In this document: positions 1 to 5,868 of the stretch, piece by piece
How positions within the stretch are numbered: the stretch's first letter is position 1
Layout: each line of letters opens with the position of its first letter
Origin: Nautiliaceae bacterium
Lineage (GTDB): Bacteria > Campylobacterota > Campylobacteria > Campylobacterales > Nautiliaceae
NCBI GenBank assembly: GCA_027063075.1
Contig: JAMOSM010000124.1
Coordinates: 1 to 7,315, forward strand
DNA: 7,315 nucleotides
Direction of reading: 5' to 3'
Program-made: the position numbers and the translations under genes
The notes under the pieces: generated by a model
Database searches by the model: none
Seen by the model: only the letters and a program-made list of their open reading frames with translations
What the model was told of the DNA's origin: nothing

Positions 1-405
1 CCCTATTCTTGTAAGGGCATCACCAAAAATCGCTCCTCTTGCATGACCTATATGAAGAGGTCCTGTCGGATTTGCAGAAATATATTCAAGAAGTATTTTC
101 TCTTTTTTGCTTCCTTTACTAAAAGCTTCTTTTTCTTCAATTACACGGCTTGCAAATTCATCTAAAAATTTATCGCTAAGCTTTATATTTACAAAACCGC
201 TAAGTGCTTCAACACTCTCAAACTCTTCACAGTTTCCAAGCTTTTCACACAGATTTTTAGCAAATTCAACAGGATTTTGTCTGTTTATTTTTGCATATTT
301 AAAAACAGGCACTGCAAAATGACCAAACTTTTTCTCTCTTGGTTTTTGAATTGGAGGATGTTCGTTTAGATGTTCTTTTAAAATATCACTTACTCTTTTT
401 TTCAT
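1..405 (-). CDS. argS: Arginyl-tRNA synthetase, N-terminal part (runs off left edge)
   Basis: ArgRS (class I aminoacyl-tRNA synthetase) charges tRNA-Arg with arginine in the cytosol. The 135 visible codons give the N-terminal tRNA-binding (Add-1) domain, then the start of the catalytic Rossmann fold. The signature [18 protein letters not shown] spans about residues 107-124, with the HIGH ATP-binding motif at 118-121; this is diagnostic for ArgRS. The frame is open to base 1, so the KMSKS motif and C-terminal anticodon-binding domain lie outside the window. The start ATG (405-403) overlaps the gmk stop as ATGA, and an AAAGGA Shine-Dalgarno lies at 416-411, 5 nt upstream, so translation is probably coupled to gmk. 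In Campylobacter and Helicobacter tatA normally sits between gmk and argS; here there is no room for it. Confidence 0.96.
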   Translation of the reverse strand, partial: MKKRVSDILKEHLNEHPPIQKPREKKFGHFAVPVFKYAKINRQNPVEFAKNLCEKLGNCEEFESVEALSGFVNIKLSDKFLDEFASRVIEEKEAFSKGSKKEKILLEYISANPTGPLHIGHARGAIFGDALTRIG

Positions 406-1034
406 TTATTTCCTTTCCAATACTCTATAAATTTGTCTATATCGTATTTTGACGTTTTAATTAAACTTGCAATAGCCACTGAAGTTAAAAATTTTTTAGC
501 TTCATTAAAATCTTCATTAATAAGCAGATAATCATACTCAGGGATTTTTTTCATTTCGTGCAAAGCGTTTATCATCCTTACCTTTATACTCTCTTCAGTT
601 TCAGTTCCTCTTTTTTCAAGCCTCTCAATTAACGTTTTTTTGTCTTTTGTAGTTACAAAAACACTTGTTACCACATCAGGATATGCACGTCTGACAGCTT
701 CATGCCCTTGAACATCAATATCTAAAAATACAATTTTTCCTTCCTCAAGGGCTTTATTTATCTGTATTTTACTTGTTCCATAAAAATTTCCATGCACCTC
801 AGCCCATTCAAGAAAATACCCTTTTTCTACATCTTCTAAAAACTCCTCTTTACTTACAAAAAAATAATCAACCCCATCTCTTTCACCCTCTCTTTTCGGA
901 CGAGTTGTTGTTGAGATACTAAAATAAGCCTTATCTCCAAGTTCAGAGCAAACTTCTCTTGCAAGAGAAGTCTTACCACTTCCACTTGGACCTGAAACTA
1001 CAACGATACTTCCTTTTACTTTCATATAATTCAT
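402..1034 (-). CDS. gmk: Guanylate kinase
   Basis: Guanylate kinase phosphorylates GMP (and dGMP) to GDP with ATP in the cytosol, an essential step of purine nucleotide supply. The 210-residue product has the family's usual length. Visible motifs are the P-loop GPSGSGKT at 15-22, the GMP-binding segment [16 protein letters not shown] at about 44-59, [13 protein letters not shown] at 76-88, the LDIDVQG strand at 104-110, and the lid region around R142. I place the start at 1034, not at the longer in-frame start at 1052: a GGAGG Shine-Dalgarno (1044-1040) lies 5 nt upstream of 1034, and that ATG follows the stop of the acidic-protein gene by 1 nt. A later ATG at 1025 is less well spaced. The stop overlaps the argS start (ATGA), so acidic gene, gmk and argS look co-transcribed and coupled. 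Confidence 0.97.
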   Translation of the reverse strand: MNYMKVKGSIVVVSGPSGSGKTSLAREVCSELGDKAYFSISTTTRPKREGERDGVDYFFVSKEEFLEDVEKGYFLEWAEVHGNFYGTSKIQINKALEEGKIVFLDIDVQGHEAVRRAYPDVVTSVFVTTKDKKTLIERLEKRGTETEESIKVRMINALHEMKKIPEYDYLLINEDFNEAKKFLTSVAIASLIKTSKYDIDKFIEYWKGNK

Positions 1035-1035
1035 A

Positions 1036-2028
1036 TTATCCTCCAAAATCAATTGTGATTGTTATTTTTGCCTTTGCTTTTTTTAATTCCTCCCAGTTAA
1101 TATTTAAAATATCGCCAAGGGCTTTTTCAATATCTTCGTTTTTTATCTCTTTTTTTATCTCTTTAATTTCACTCTCTCCTAAAGCCTTAGCTACTTCTTC
1201 TTCACTTAAGTTATCGAGTTCATCTAATTCAATTTCATTCTCACTTTCTTCATTTTTAGTATCTTGCGAATTATCGATTTTCTCCAAAGAATCAGTCTCT
1301 TCTAAAGAATGCTCATTAAATTCATCATCAACAATATCCACATCAAAAGCTTCATTTTCATTATCTTTTATCTGAATTTCATCTTTAATTTCATTATCAG
1401 CAGTTTCATTCTCATCTTCTAAATCAAAATCAATATTTTCTGTACTAACTTCATCGTCCTTATCAGTTTCATCTAAATTCTCAAAATTCTCATCTAAAAC
1501 ATCAACGGCAACATCTTCATCAACATCTTCTTTTAAATCAATTTCATCTTCTAATGCTTTTTCTTCTAACATATCATCAGTATCTACATTATTATCTAAA
1601 AGCTCATCTTCGCTAATTTCAAAATTATCATTATCAAGTTCATCAAAACTGTCTAATTCATTTAAATCCTCAATATCCAAATTATCATTAAAATCATCTA
1701 ATTCAAATTCTTCTTCTTTGTCATTTAAGTGATCTAAAAGTTCAATTAAATCCGTAGGTAAAAAAGGCTTTGTAAGATACTTATCAAACCCTAATATTCT
1801 CTCCTCATTTTTAGAGTGGATTAAAATAAATTTAGCATCTTTATATACTTCTTTTAAAGTAGTTAAAAGCTCATCGGAATAAATTTCACTGTCTATAAAA
1901 ACCGCTTCAAAATCCCCTTCAGGAATAAAATTGCTATCACCTACTTCAACCTCATCTCCTCTTTTTTCCGCACTTAATTTAAAAAGCTTCTGTATTGTTA
2001 CATTGTCGCTTAAAAGTAGTATCTTCAT
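1036..2028 (-). CDS. Receiver-like domain fused to a long acidic tail ('highly acidic / poly-E-rich' protein)
   Basis: A 330-residue protein in two parts. Residues 1-101 resemble a CheY-type receiver: MKILLLSDN with D8, a hydrophobic strand ending VFID (D46, the phospho-acceptor position), FILIHS at 67-72 (S72), and LTKPF with K87-P88. The paired acid before D8 is S7, so Mg2+ binding may be weakened. Residues about 104-290 are almost entirely Asp/Glu/Asn/Ser with scattered Leu/Ile and are probably disordered. The end is a short basic-hydrophobic block (NWEELKKAKAKITITIDFGG). It contains a repeated motif, EEEVAKALGE at 276-285 and EDIEKALGD at 298-306. Position between fliR and gmk matches the C. 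jejuni 'highly acidic protein' and H. pylori 'poly E-rich protein' genes. Function is unknown to me; linkage to fliR hints at a flagellar or polar role. Start ATG at 2028 has AAGG 7 nt upstream; gmk follows after 1 nt. Confidence 0.85.
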   Translation of the reverse strand: MKILLLSDNVTIQKLFKLSAEKRGDEVEVGDSNFIPEGDFEAVFIDSEIYSDELLTTLKEVYKDAKFILIHSKNEERILGFDKYLTKPFLPTDLIELLDHLNDKEEEFELDDFNDNLDIEDLNELDSFDELDNDNFEISEDELLDNNVDTDDMLEEKALEDEIDLKEDVDEDVAVDVLDENFENLDETDKDDEVSTENIDFDLEDENETADNEIKDEIQIKDNENEAFDVDIVDDEFNEHSLEETDSLEKIDNSQDTKNEESENEIELDELDNLSEEEVAKALGESEIKEIKKEIKNEDIEKALGDILNINWEELKKAKAKITITIDFGG

Positions 2029-2047
2029 TGCAATGCCTTGTTTTTTT

Positions 2048-2059
2048 ATATAATTATAT
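2048..2059. promoter_or_regulatory. Overlapping divergent -10 boxes for the nuclease and acidic-protein genes
   Basis: The 47-bp gap between the divergent genes contains the perfect 12-bp palindrome ATATAATTATAT. It holds TATAAT on the plus strand at 2049-2054 and TATAAT on the minus strand at 2058-2053. Start sites about 7 bp downstream would give short leaders just ahead of AAGGAG (2065-2070) for the nuclease and AAGG ahead of the acidic gene. No good -35 is seen on either side, which is normal for Campylobacterota sigma-70 promoters. The consensus match is seen; promoter activity is inferred. Confidence 0.55.
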
Positions 2060-2075
2060 TAAAAAAGGAGCTTTT

Positions 2076-2597
2076 TTGAAAAAATTACTCTTTATATTAG
2101 CCTTTATTACATCACTTTTAGCAAAAGAAGTCTATTTTATGCCAATGGATGGAAGTTTAGCTGAAAAAAGACTCTTTGAACTATTCTCACACGCCCACAG
2201 ACAGATAAAAATAACAATCTACACATTTACAAACAGAAAACTCGCCCGCGCTTTAAAAATCGCAGCAAAAAAAGGAGTAAAAATTACAATTATCGCAGAC
2301 AAAAAAGAATCAAAATATAAATATAGCGTAATACCTAACCTTGCGACCATAAAAAATATAGAAATTTTACTTCTTAGTGGAAAAAGCTATAAAAACGGGG
2401 ATAAAGCCAAAATGCACGTAAAAATGAGTATTGTTGATAATAAATATTTAATAATCGGAAGTGCAAATTATTCATACAGCGCGTTTTATAAAAACTATGA
2501 ATATATTTTAATCGAAAAAGAGAAAGAGTTAATAGGAGCATTTGAGAGTTTTTTTGAAAAACTAAAACACATATCAACCCCCTACCGCCTTAGATAA
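2076..2597 (+). CDS. nucT: Secreted/membrane-anchored PLD-family nuclease (NucT-like)
   Basis: A 173-residue phospholipase-D superfamily nuclease of the small single-HKD type, whose members act as dimers on nucleic acids. The HKD motif is complete: H114, K116, D121, G128-S129 and N131 (MHVKMSIVDNKYLIIGSANYS). It is preceded by the typical ITIYTFTNRKLARAL segment at 46-60 and GVKITIIADK at 67-76. The N-terminus (KKLLFILAFITSLLAKE) is a short signal peptide or membrane anchor, so action at the inner-membrane outer face or periplasm is likely. I chose the TTG at 2076: AAGGAG lies 5 nt upstream and it gives a clean signal peptide. Starts back to 1995 would add 27 unlike residues and overlap the acidic gene. 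H. pylori NucT, a membrane-bound nuclease in the same neighbourhood, is implicated in DNA uptake. The 3' end converges on fliR with an 8-bp overlap (2590-2597). Confidence 0.88.
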   Translation: MKKLLFILAFITSLLAKEVYFMPMDGSLAEKRLFELFSHAHRQIKITIYTFTNRKLARALKIAAKKGVKITIIADKKESKYKYSVIPNLATIKNIEILLLSGKSYKNGDKAKMHVKMSIVDNKYLIIGSANYSYSAFYKNYEYILIEKEKELIGAFESFFEKLKHISTPYRLR

Positions 2598-3354
2598 AAT
2601 GCAAAACCATTTTAAAAGCCTCTTTTATCTCCCTTTCAAATACCACCATCATACTCCCGATTATTGCCATTAAAACCAAAAAAGAGATAAAAATTTTTAT
2701 AGGAAATCCTACAACCAGCAGGTTAAACTGAGGCATTGTTTTCATAATCATCCCAAAAATAATATCACTCATAAGTGAAATTGCAAGAATCGGAAAAGCA
2801 AGAGCCACCCCTATTAAAAAATATTTTCCCATATAAACTACAAAATATTCATAAATATTGTGATAATTAAAAAAAGCTCCAAACGGCAGTTGCTCCATAA
2901 GATGACTTAGCATCAGTATTTCAAAATGGTCTCCTCCTAAAGAGAGAAAAATCAAAATCGCCATCCAGTTGAATAACTGAGAAAGAATGGTAGATTGGGT
3001 TCCAAAGTTTGGATCTATTATGTTTGCCATAGTAAATCCCATTACAAAACTTATCTGCTCAGCCGCATATTTTAAAATATCAAAAATCAGCTGCAAAGCC
3101 ATACCCACAAAAAAAGCAAAAGCAATTTCATTAAAAATTGCAAGCATTAAATTAATTAAATTAATCTCAAAACTCACCTTTGGCACAATGGGAAAAAACA
3201 AAATACTCATCCAAAAAGCAAGCGCGGCTTTAGCACTCATTGGAATATTTACATAGTTAAAAAAAGGTAAAAATGAAAAAAAAGAAGAAACTCTTATAAA
3301 TAAAAGCAAAAAAGTAATTACATTTTTATCACTTAAAAGTGCATTTATTCCCAA
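2590..3354 (-). CDS. fliR: Flagellar biosynthesis protein FliR
   Basis: FliR is an inner-membrane component of the flagellar type III export gate (FliPQR with FlhAB). The 254-residue product matches the family length (about 255). It is strongly hydrophobic, with segments near residues 11-32, 40-57, 65-95, 124-140, 168-200 and 205-235. Family-typical features are the FIRVSSFFSFLPFF start, VPMSAKAALAFWMS-like segment (N-I-P here), the NEIAFAFFVGMALQLIF helix, and the conserved GFPIKI near 217-222. The start is TTG at 3354, inside the end of the ABC ATPase gene (10-nt overlap), with AAAGG 8 nt upstream; translational coupling is likely. A nearer ATG (3344) is out of frame. Expression should depend on transcription through the ABC gene and therefore on whatever promoter lies in or beyond the upstream TnpB element. 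Confidence 0.94.
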   Translation of the reverse strand: MGINALLSDKNVITFLLLFIRVSSFFSFLPFFNYVNIPMSAKAALAFWMSILFFPIVPKVSFEINLINLMLAIFNEIAFAFFVGMALQLIFDILKYAAEQISFVMGFTMANIIDPNFGTQSTILSQLFNWMAILIFLSLGGDHFEILMLSHLMEQLPFGAFFNYHNIYEYFVVYMGKYFLIGVALAFPILAISLMSDIIFGMIMKTMPQFNLLVVGFPIKIFISFLVLMAIIGSMMVVFEREIKEAFKMVLHFI

Positions 3355-3983
3355 CTAATAAGCCTTTTATCCTTTAAAATAAATTTTTTATCAAATTTTT
3401 TTGCAATTTCTAAATCGTGAGTTACTGTAATTAAAGCAGCATTTTTTTCATCACAATATTCAAACAATACATCTATTACTTCATTTGCGTTTTCTTTATC
3501 AAGATTTCCTGTAGGCTCATCTGCAAATATAATTTTAGGTCTTTTAGTAAGAACCCTTGCAATACTAACCCTTTGCTGCTGACCGCCTGAGAGGGTCTGA
3601 ATGTTTTGATTTATTACATCTTTTATTTTTAGTCTTTCTAAAAGATTCTCATCAATTTCAGTTCCAGCAAGCAAAGCAGCCGCTTTTAAGTTTTCAAGAG
3701 CTGTAAATGTATTAAAAAGGTAATGAAACTGAAAAATAATACCAAACTCTTTTCTTCTTATCTCAATTAACTCTTTCTCTTTTAAAGAATAAATCTCTTT
3801 ATCTTCATAAAAAACCTCTCCGCTTTGAGGTTTTAAAAAAGTGGACAAAATATGAAGAAGGGTCGATTTTCCACTTCCGCTGCTTCCTATAATTGCAATT
3901 TTCTCTTTTTTATCAACTTCTAAATTCACATCTTTAAACAGTTCATAATCAAAAGAGTGAGAAATATTTAAAGTTTTTAGCAT
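3345..3983 (-). CDS. ABC transporter ATP-binding protein, LolD/FtsE/MacB-like
   Basis: A 212-residue stand-alone ABC ATPase. Motifs: Walker A GSSGSGKST at 33-41, Q-loop Q85 (GIIFQFHYLF), signature LSGGQQQR at 131-138, Walker B IIFADEP at 151-157 with D-loop GNLD, and H-loop H189 (VTHD). Overall spelling (DEPTGNLD, IIFQFHYLFNTFTALEN) places it in the LolD/FtsE/MacB group, whose members drive lipoprotein release, division-site or efflux machines with membrane partners. No permease lies beside it, so the partner is unknown. It is syntenic with the C. jejuni ABC ATPase between tsf and fliR. The start ATG (3983) has GGGG (3995-3992) 8 nt upstream. That sequence may belong to the end of the inserted TnpB element, which stops only 11 nt before this gene. 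Its 3' end overlaps the fliR start. Confidence 0.93.
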   Translation of the reverse strand: MLKTLNISHSFDYELFKDVNLEVDKKEKIAIIGSSGSGKSTLLHILSTFLKPQSGEVFYEDKEIYSLKEKELIEIRRKEFGIIFQFHYLFNTFTALENLKAAALLAGTEIDENLLERLKIKDVINQNIQTLSGGQQQRVSIARVLTKRPKIIFADEPTGNLDKENANEVIDVLFEYCDEKNAALITVTHDLEIAKKFDKKFILKDKRLISWE

Positions 3984-3988
3984 AAAAA

Positions 3989-4110
3989 CCGCCCCTACAG
4001 ACCTACAGATAGCTTATAAAAACTATAAGCATATCTATAAGCCTGTGTTGTCGTTTGCTCTTTTTGAGCTTTACTGCTACAGCTATTCCTATAATGAAAT
4101 TCGCCTGCAC
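3989..4110 (-). ncRNA. Possible right-end omegaRNA region (overlaps tnpB 3' end)
   Basis: TnpB proteins use an omegaRNA drawn from the 3' end of their element, with the guide lying just beyond the right end. Here the tnpB 3' end contains a 7-bp hairpin, GCTTATA/TATAAGC (4012-4018 with 4024-4030, 5-nt loop). A second copy of CTATAAGC at 4035-4042 could pair alternatively, and a small GCTC/GAGC hairpin lies at 4057-4069. The tandem repeat at 3994-4009 follows. The guide would begin near 3988 and read into the ABC ATPase start. Only the foldable sequence is seen; existence and limits of the RNA are inference from the family. Confidence 0.3.
3994..4009 (-). repeat. Tandem 8-bp direct repeat (TCTGTAGG x2) at the tnpB stop
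   Basis: Minus-strand TCTGTAGGTCTGTAGG is two perfect adjacent copies, spanning the last codons and TAG stop of tnpB, followed by GGC GG. It lies at the inferred right end of the element. It could be a recombinase-binding or end sequence, or a replication-slippage duplication. Confidence 0.6.
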
Positions 4111-5512
4111 TTTTAAACTTTATCGGATTGCATATCTTCCACATATAACTAATTAACCATTTAAACGATTTTTTAAAAGCAACTTTTATATGATTTACCG
4201 CTCCATTTAAATCGGCATTCCATACTCTATTAAGAATTTTATCCTTAAATAACCCTCTTTTAGTTCGCACACCATTTTGTGCATTAACCAATTTTGCCTT
4301 TACATTTAAAACCTCTTCTGTTATGCAAGAAGTTTTAGATGTATAGGCTTCATCTATTTTTATTACTTTTATCCCTCTATCAACTGCCTTCTCTTCAATG
4401 TAATGGATTAGTTGAATAAAGGGAATTTGGAAAAAGTTTTGTTTTGTAGATTTTCTCAACTTACACTCTCCATTGTTTTTAAGTGAAGATATTATAATTG
4501 ATAAGATTAGAGTATCTACCTTGTTTTTGATTAAGTAGTTAATTATTTCTTTTGAGATTTTATGAAATGTAGTTTTAAAATAGTCGTTTCTTTTTTGAAT
4601 AATAAAAGTTTTTAATTTTTTTAAATACATTCCTCTTTTAGTGTAGTTCTTTGGAATTTTTATTCCTTTTTTTGTTGTTCTCCATTCTATAATTTCCCCT
4701 ACTATAGATTTATTTAATTTTGAGATGAGTTTATTGTATCTATAATTTTTATATTTAAAGGGTTTTCCATCTATAATTATCGATGGAGTTTTTTTATCAT
4801 CTACAAATAAAGAAACTAAATTGTTTATTCCTATGTCTATTGAAGCTATTTTATTTGTTTGATAATTGATTTTAGATATTTGTTCTTCATAAGTAAATTG
4901 TAAATATATTTCATTGTTTTTATAAATAACTTGCAAAGATTTTAACTTTTTTGAATTTAGATAATCATATTTCTCTTTTGGAAAATAGATATATCTCATT
5001 TTTCTATATAAATTAACTCCAAGTAGATTTTTCTTTTTTAAACTCCAACTTACATAATTATCAAGTGGAATTGAGTAATTATATAGTTTTGATAGTTTTT
5101 TTGTTTTTGGAAGATTTGGTAAACCTCTGAATTTAGAGGGATTTTTTTCATACTCTTTTAGAGCTTTAAAATAGTTTGAAAAGTCTTTTTTTAATCTTTT
5201 TAAAATCTCTACTAAATTATGGACTTTTAGTTCTTTCCCAAGTGAAATTAATTCTTGATACAACTTATTATCTTTATACTTTTCTTTAATATAAACAATT
5301 ATATCTTGTTTGTTTTTACTTCCTTTTGTATTGCTTACACAAGCCCTAACTACTTGATAGTCAAGAAAATATTTATAATCTTTATTATTTGATTTAAAAA
5401 GATTGATTGTTAAAATAGTTAAAATATTTTGCCAATGTCTATATTTGTAAATATAGTTTATAAAAAAGTTTTTGTCTTTTTGTGATTTTATTCTAATTTC
5501 AAATGTCTTCAT
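3995..5512 (-). CDS. tnpB: TnpB, divergent RNA-guided nuclease homologue of an IS607-type element
   Basis: A 505-residue TnpB/OrfB protein, long for the family (usually about 350-450). TnpBs are RNA-guided RuvC-type endonucleases, ancestral to Cas12. RuvC-I is clear at IASIDIGINNLVSL with D226, and RuvC-III at NADLNGAVNHI with D434. The usual RuvC-II glutamate is not seen: the matching strand is DTLILSIIISS (333-343), with S338 near that position. The motif DEAYTSKTS (E388) is that of a TnpB group reading 'EESYTSKASFLD'. The normal CxxC...CxxC zinc ribbon is absent; only C396 remains between YTSK and NADLNG. A basic region, about 295-330, precedes RuvC-II. The start at 5512 overlaps (ATGA) the end of a likely tnpA remnant. 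The frame is uninterrupted, so it may still be functional or only recently inactivated. The stop lies 11 nt before the ABC gene. Confidence 0.85.
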   Translation of the reverse strand: MKTFEIRIKSQKDKNFFINYIYKYRHWQNILTILTINLFKSNNKDYKYFLDYQVVRACVSNTKGSKNKQDIIVYIKEKYKDNKLYQELISLGKELKVHNLVEILKRLKKDFSNYFKALKEYEKNPSKFRGLPNLPKTKKLSKLYNYSIPLDNYVSWSLKKKNLLGVNLYRKMRYIYFPKEKYDYLNSKKLKSLQVIYKNNEIYLQFTYEEQISKINYQTNKIASIDIGINNLVSLFVDDKKTPSIIIDGKPFKYKNYRYNKLISKLNKSIVGEIIEWRTTKKGIKIPKNYTKRGMYLKKLKTFIIQKRNDYFKTTFHKISKEIINYLIKNKVDTLILSIIISSLKNNGECKLRKSTKQNFFQIPFIQLIHYIEEKAVDRGIKVIKIDEAYTSKTSCITEEVLNVKAKLVNAQNGVRTKRGLFKDKILNRVWNADLNGAVNHIKVAFKKSFKWLISYMWKICNPIKFKSAGEFHYRNSCSSKAQKEQTTTQAYRYAYSFYKLSVGL

Positions 5513-5567
5513 TTTTCAAGCTCTTTTATTATCTTATCCTTTATATCTAAGAAATTAATAATTTTAA
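5509..5567 (-). pseudogene. Probable 3' remnant of tnpA
   Basis: Between the HTH protein and TnpB, one frame reads VKIINFLDIKDKIIKELEK and then TGA. That stop overlaps the tnpB ATG as ATGA, the typical tnpA/tnpB coupling of IS607 elements. This frame differs from the HTH frame, which ends in TAG at 5570-5568. The simplest reading is the tail of the original transposase left after an internal deletion that also shifted frame. About 130 residues of serine-recombinase domain are missing. The tail itself is too short to identify by sequence. Confidence 0.35.
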
Positions 5568-5759
5568 CTATATAAATTTATCTTTTGAATTGTTTTCAAA
5601 TTTTATCTTTTTATCTAAAAATTCTTTTAATTGCTCTTCAGAAGAGTATCTATGATTACCTTTACTTCTAATTGGTTTTAATATCCCTTTTTTATCCCAA
5701 TCTCTTAATGTTTGAATTGAAACTCCTACTTTCTTTGCAAAATCTCCTATTGAATACAA
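5568..5759 (-). CDS. MerR-type HTH protein: truncated IS607 TnpA (recombinase domain missing)
   Basis: A 63-residue protein made only of a MerR-like winged helix-turn-helix: MYSIGDFAKKVGVSIQTLRDWDKKGILKP, with the wing SKGNHRYSSEEQL at 32-44. This is the N-terminal DNA-binding domain of IS607-family TnpA transposases, whose normal length is about 200 residues with a serine-recombinase domain (YARVS...) after it. That domain is absent in all frames; only 55 nt separate this stop from tnpB. The start is TTG at 5759, with GGG 9 nt upstream and a good promoter at 5810-5781. It could still bind the element's ends and repress its own promoter, or be a dead remnant. An excisionase-like small regulator is an alternative reading, but position before tnpB favours TnpA. 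Confidence 0.75.
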   Translation of the reverse strand: MYSIGDFAKKVGVSIQTLRDWDKKGILKPIRSKGNHRYSSEEQLKEFLDKKIKFENNSKDKFI

Positions 5760-5780
5760 TAATATTTTCCCTTTTTTTAA

Positions 5781-5810
5781 ATTTTATTAATTTTTCTATG
5801 ATTTAGTCAA
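5781..5810 (-). promoter_or_regulatory. Sigma-70-type promoter for the HTH-tnpB genes
   Basis: On the minus strand TTGACT (5810-5805) is followed after 18 bp by TAAAAT (5786-5781). Transcription would start near 5774, just ahead of GGG and the TTG start of the HTH gene. With no clear terminator after tnpB it may also transcribe the ABC ATPase and fliR genes. Activity is inferred from the match only. Confidence 0.5.
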
Positions 5811-5839
5811 TAGATTTTTATATATTCTTATAGATATTG

Positions 5840-5868
5840 CTTAACTGTTCTTAACTTTTTTTTAAGAA
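5840..5868. repeat. Direct and inverted repeats in the element's left end
   Basis: CTTAAC occurs at 5840-5845 (read GCTTAAC) and again at 5850-5855, exactly 10 bp apart, one helical turn. TTCTTAA (5848-5854) and TTAAGAA (5862-5868) form a 7-bp inverted repeat with a T-rich spacer. Phased sites beside a promoter and near an element end fit binding sites for the HTH protein. The repeats are seen; the binding role is a guess. Confidence 0.4.

Noticed and set aside
107..322. Plus-strand reading frame opposite argS
   Set aside because: Complement of a well-supported ArgRS with the HIGH motif; no sign of an independent gene.
959..1375. Plus-strand reading frame of 138 codons
   Set aside because: It is the complement of the acidic-protein and gmk genes; its Ser/Phe-rich composition is the mirror of acidic codons and it lacks a ribosome site.
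1995..2075. Upstream extension of the PLD nuclease to an ATG-like start at 1995
   Set aside because: It would overlap the acidic gene and hide the signal peptide; TTG at 2076 has AAGGAG at the right distance.
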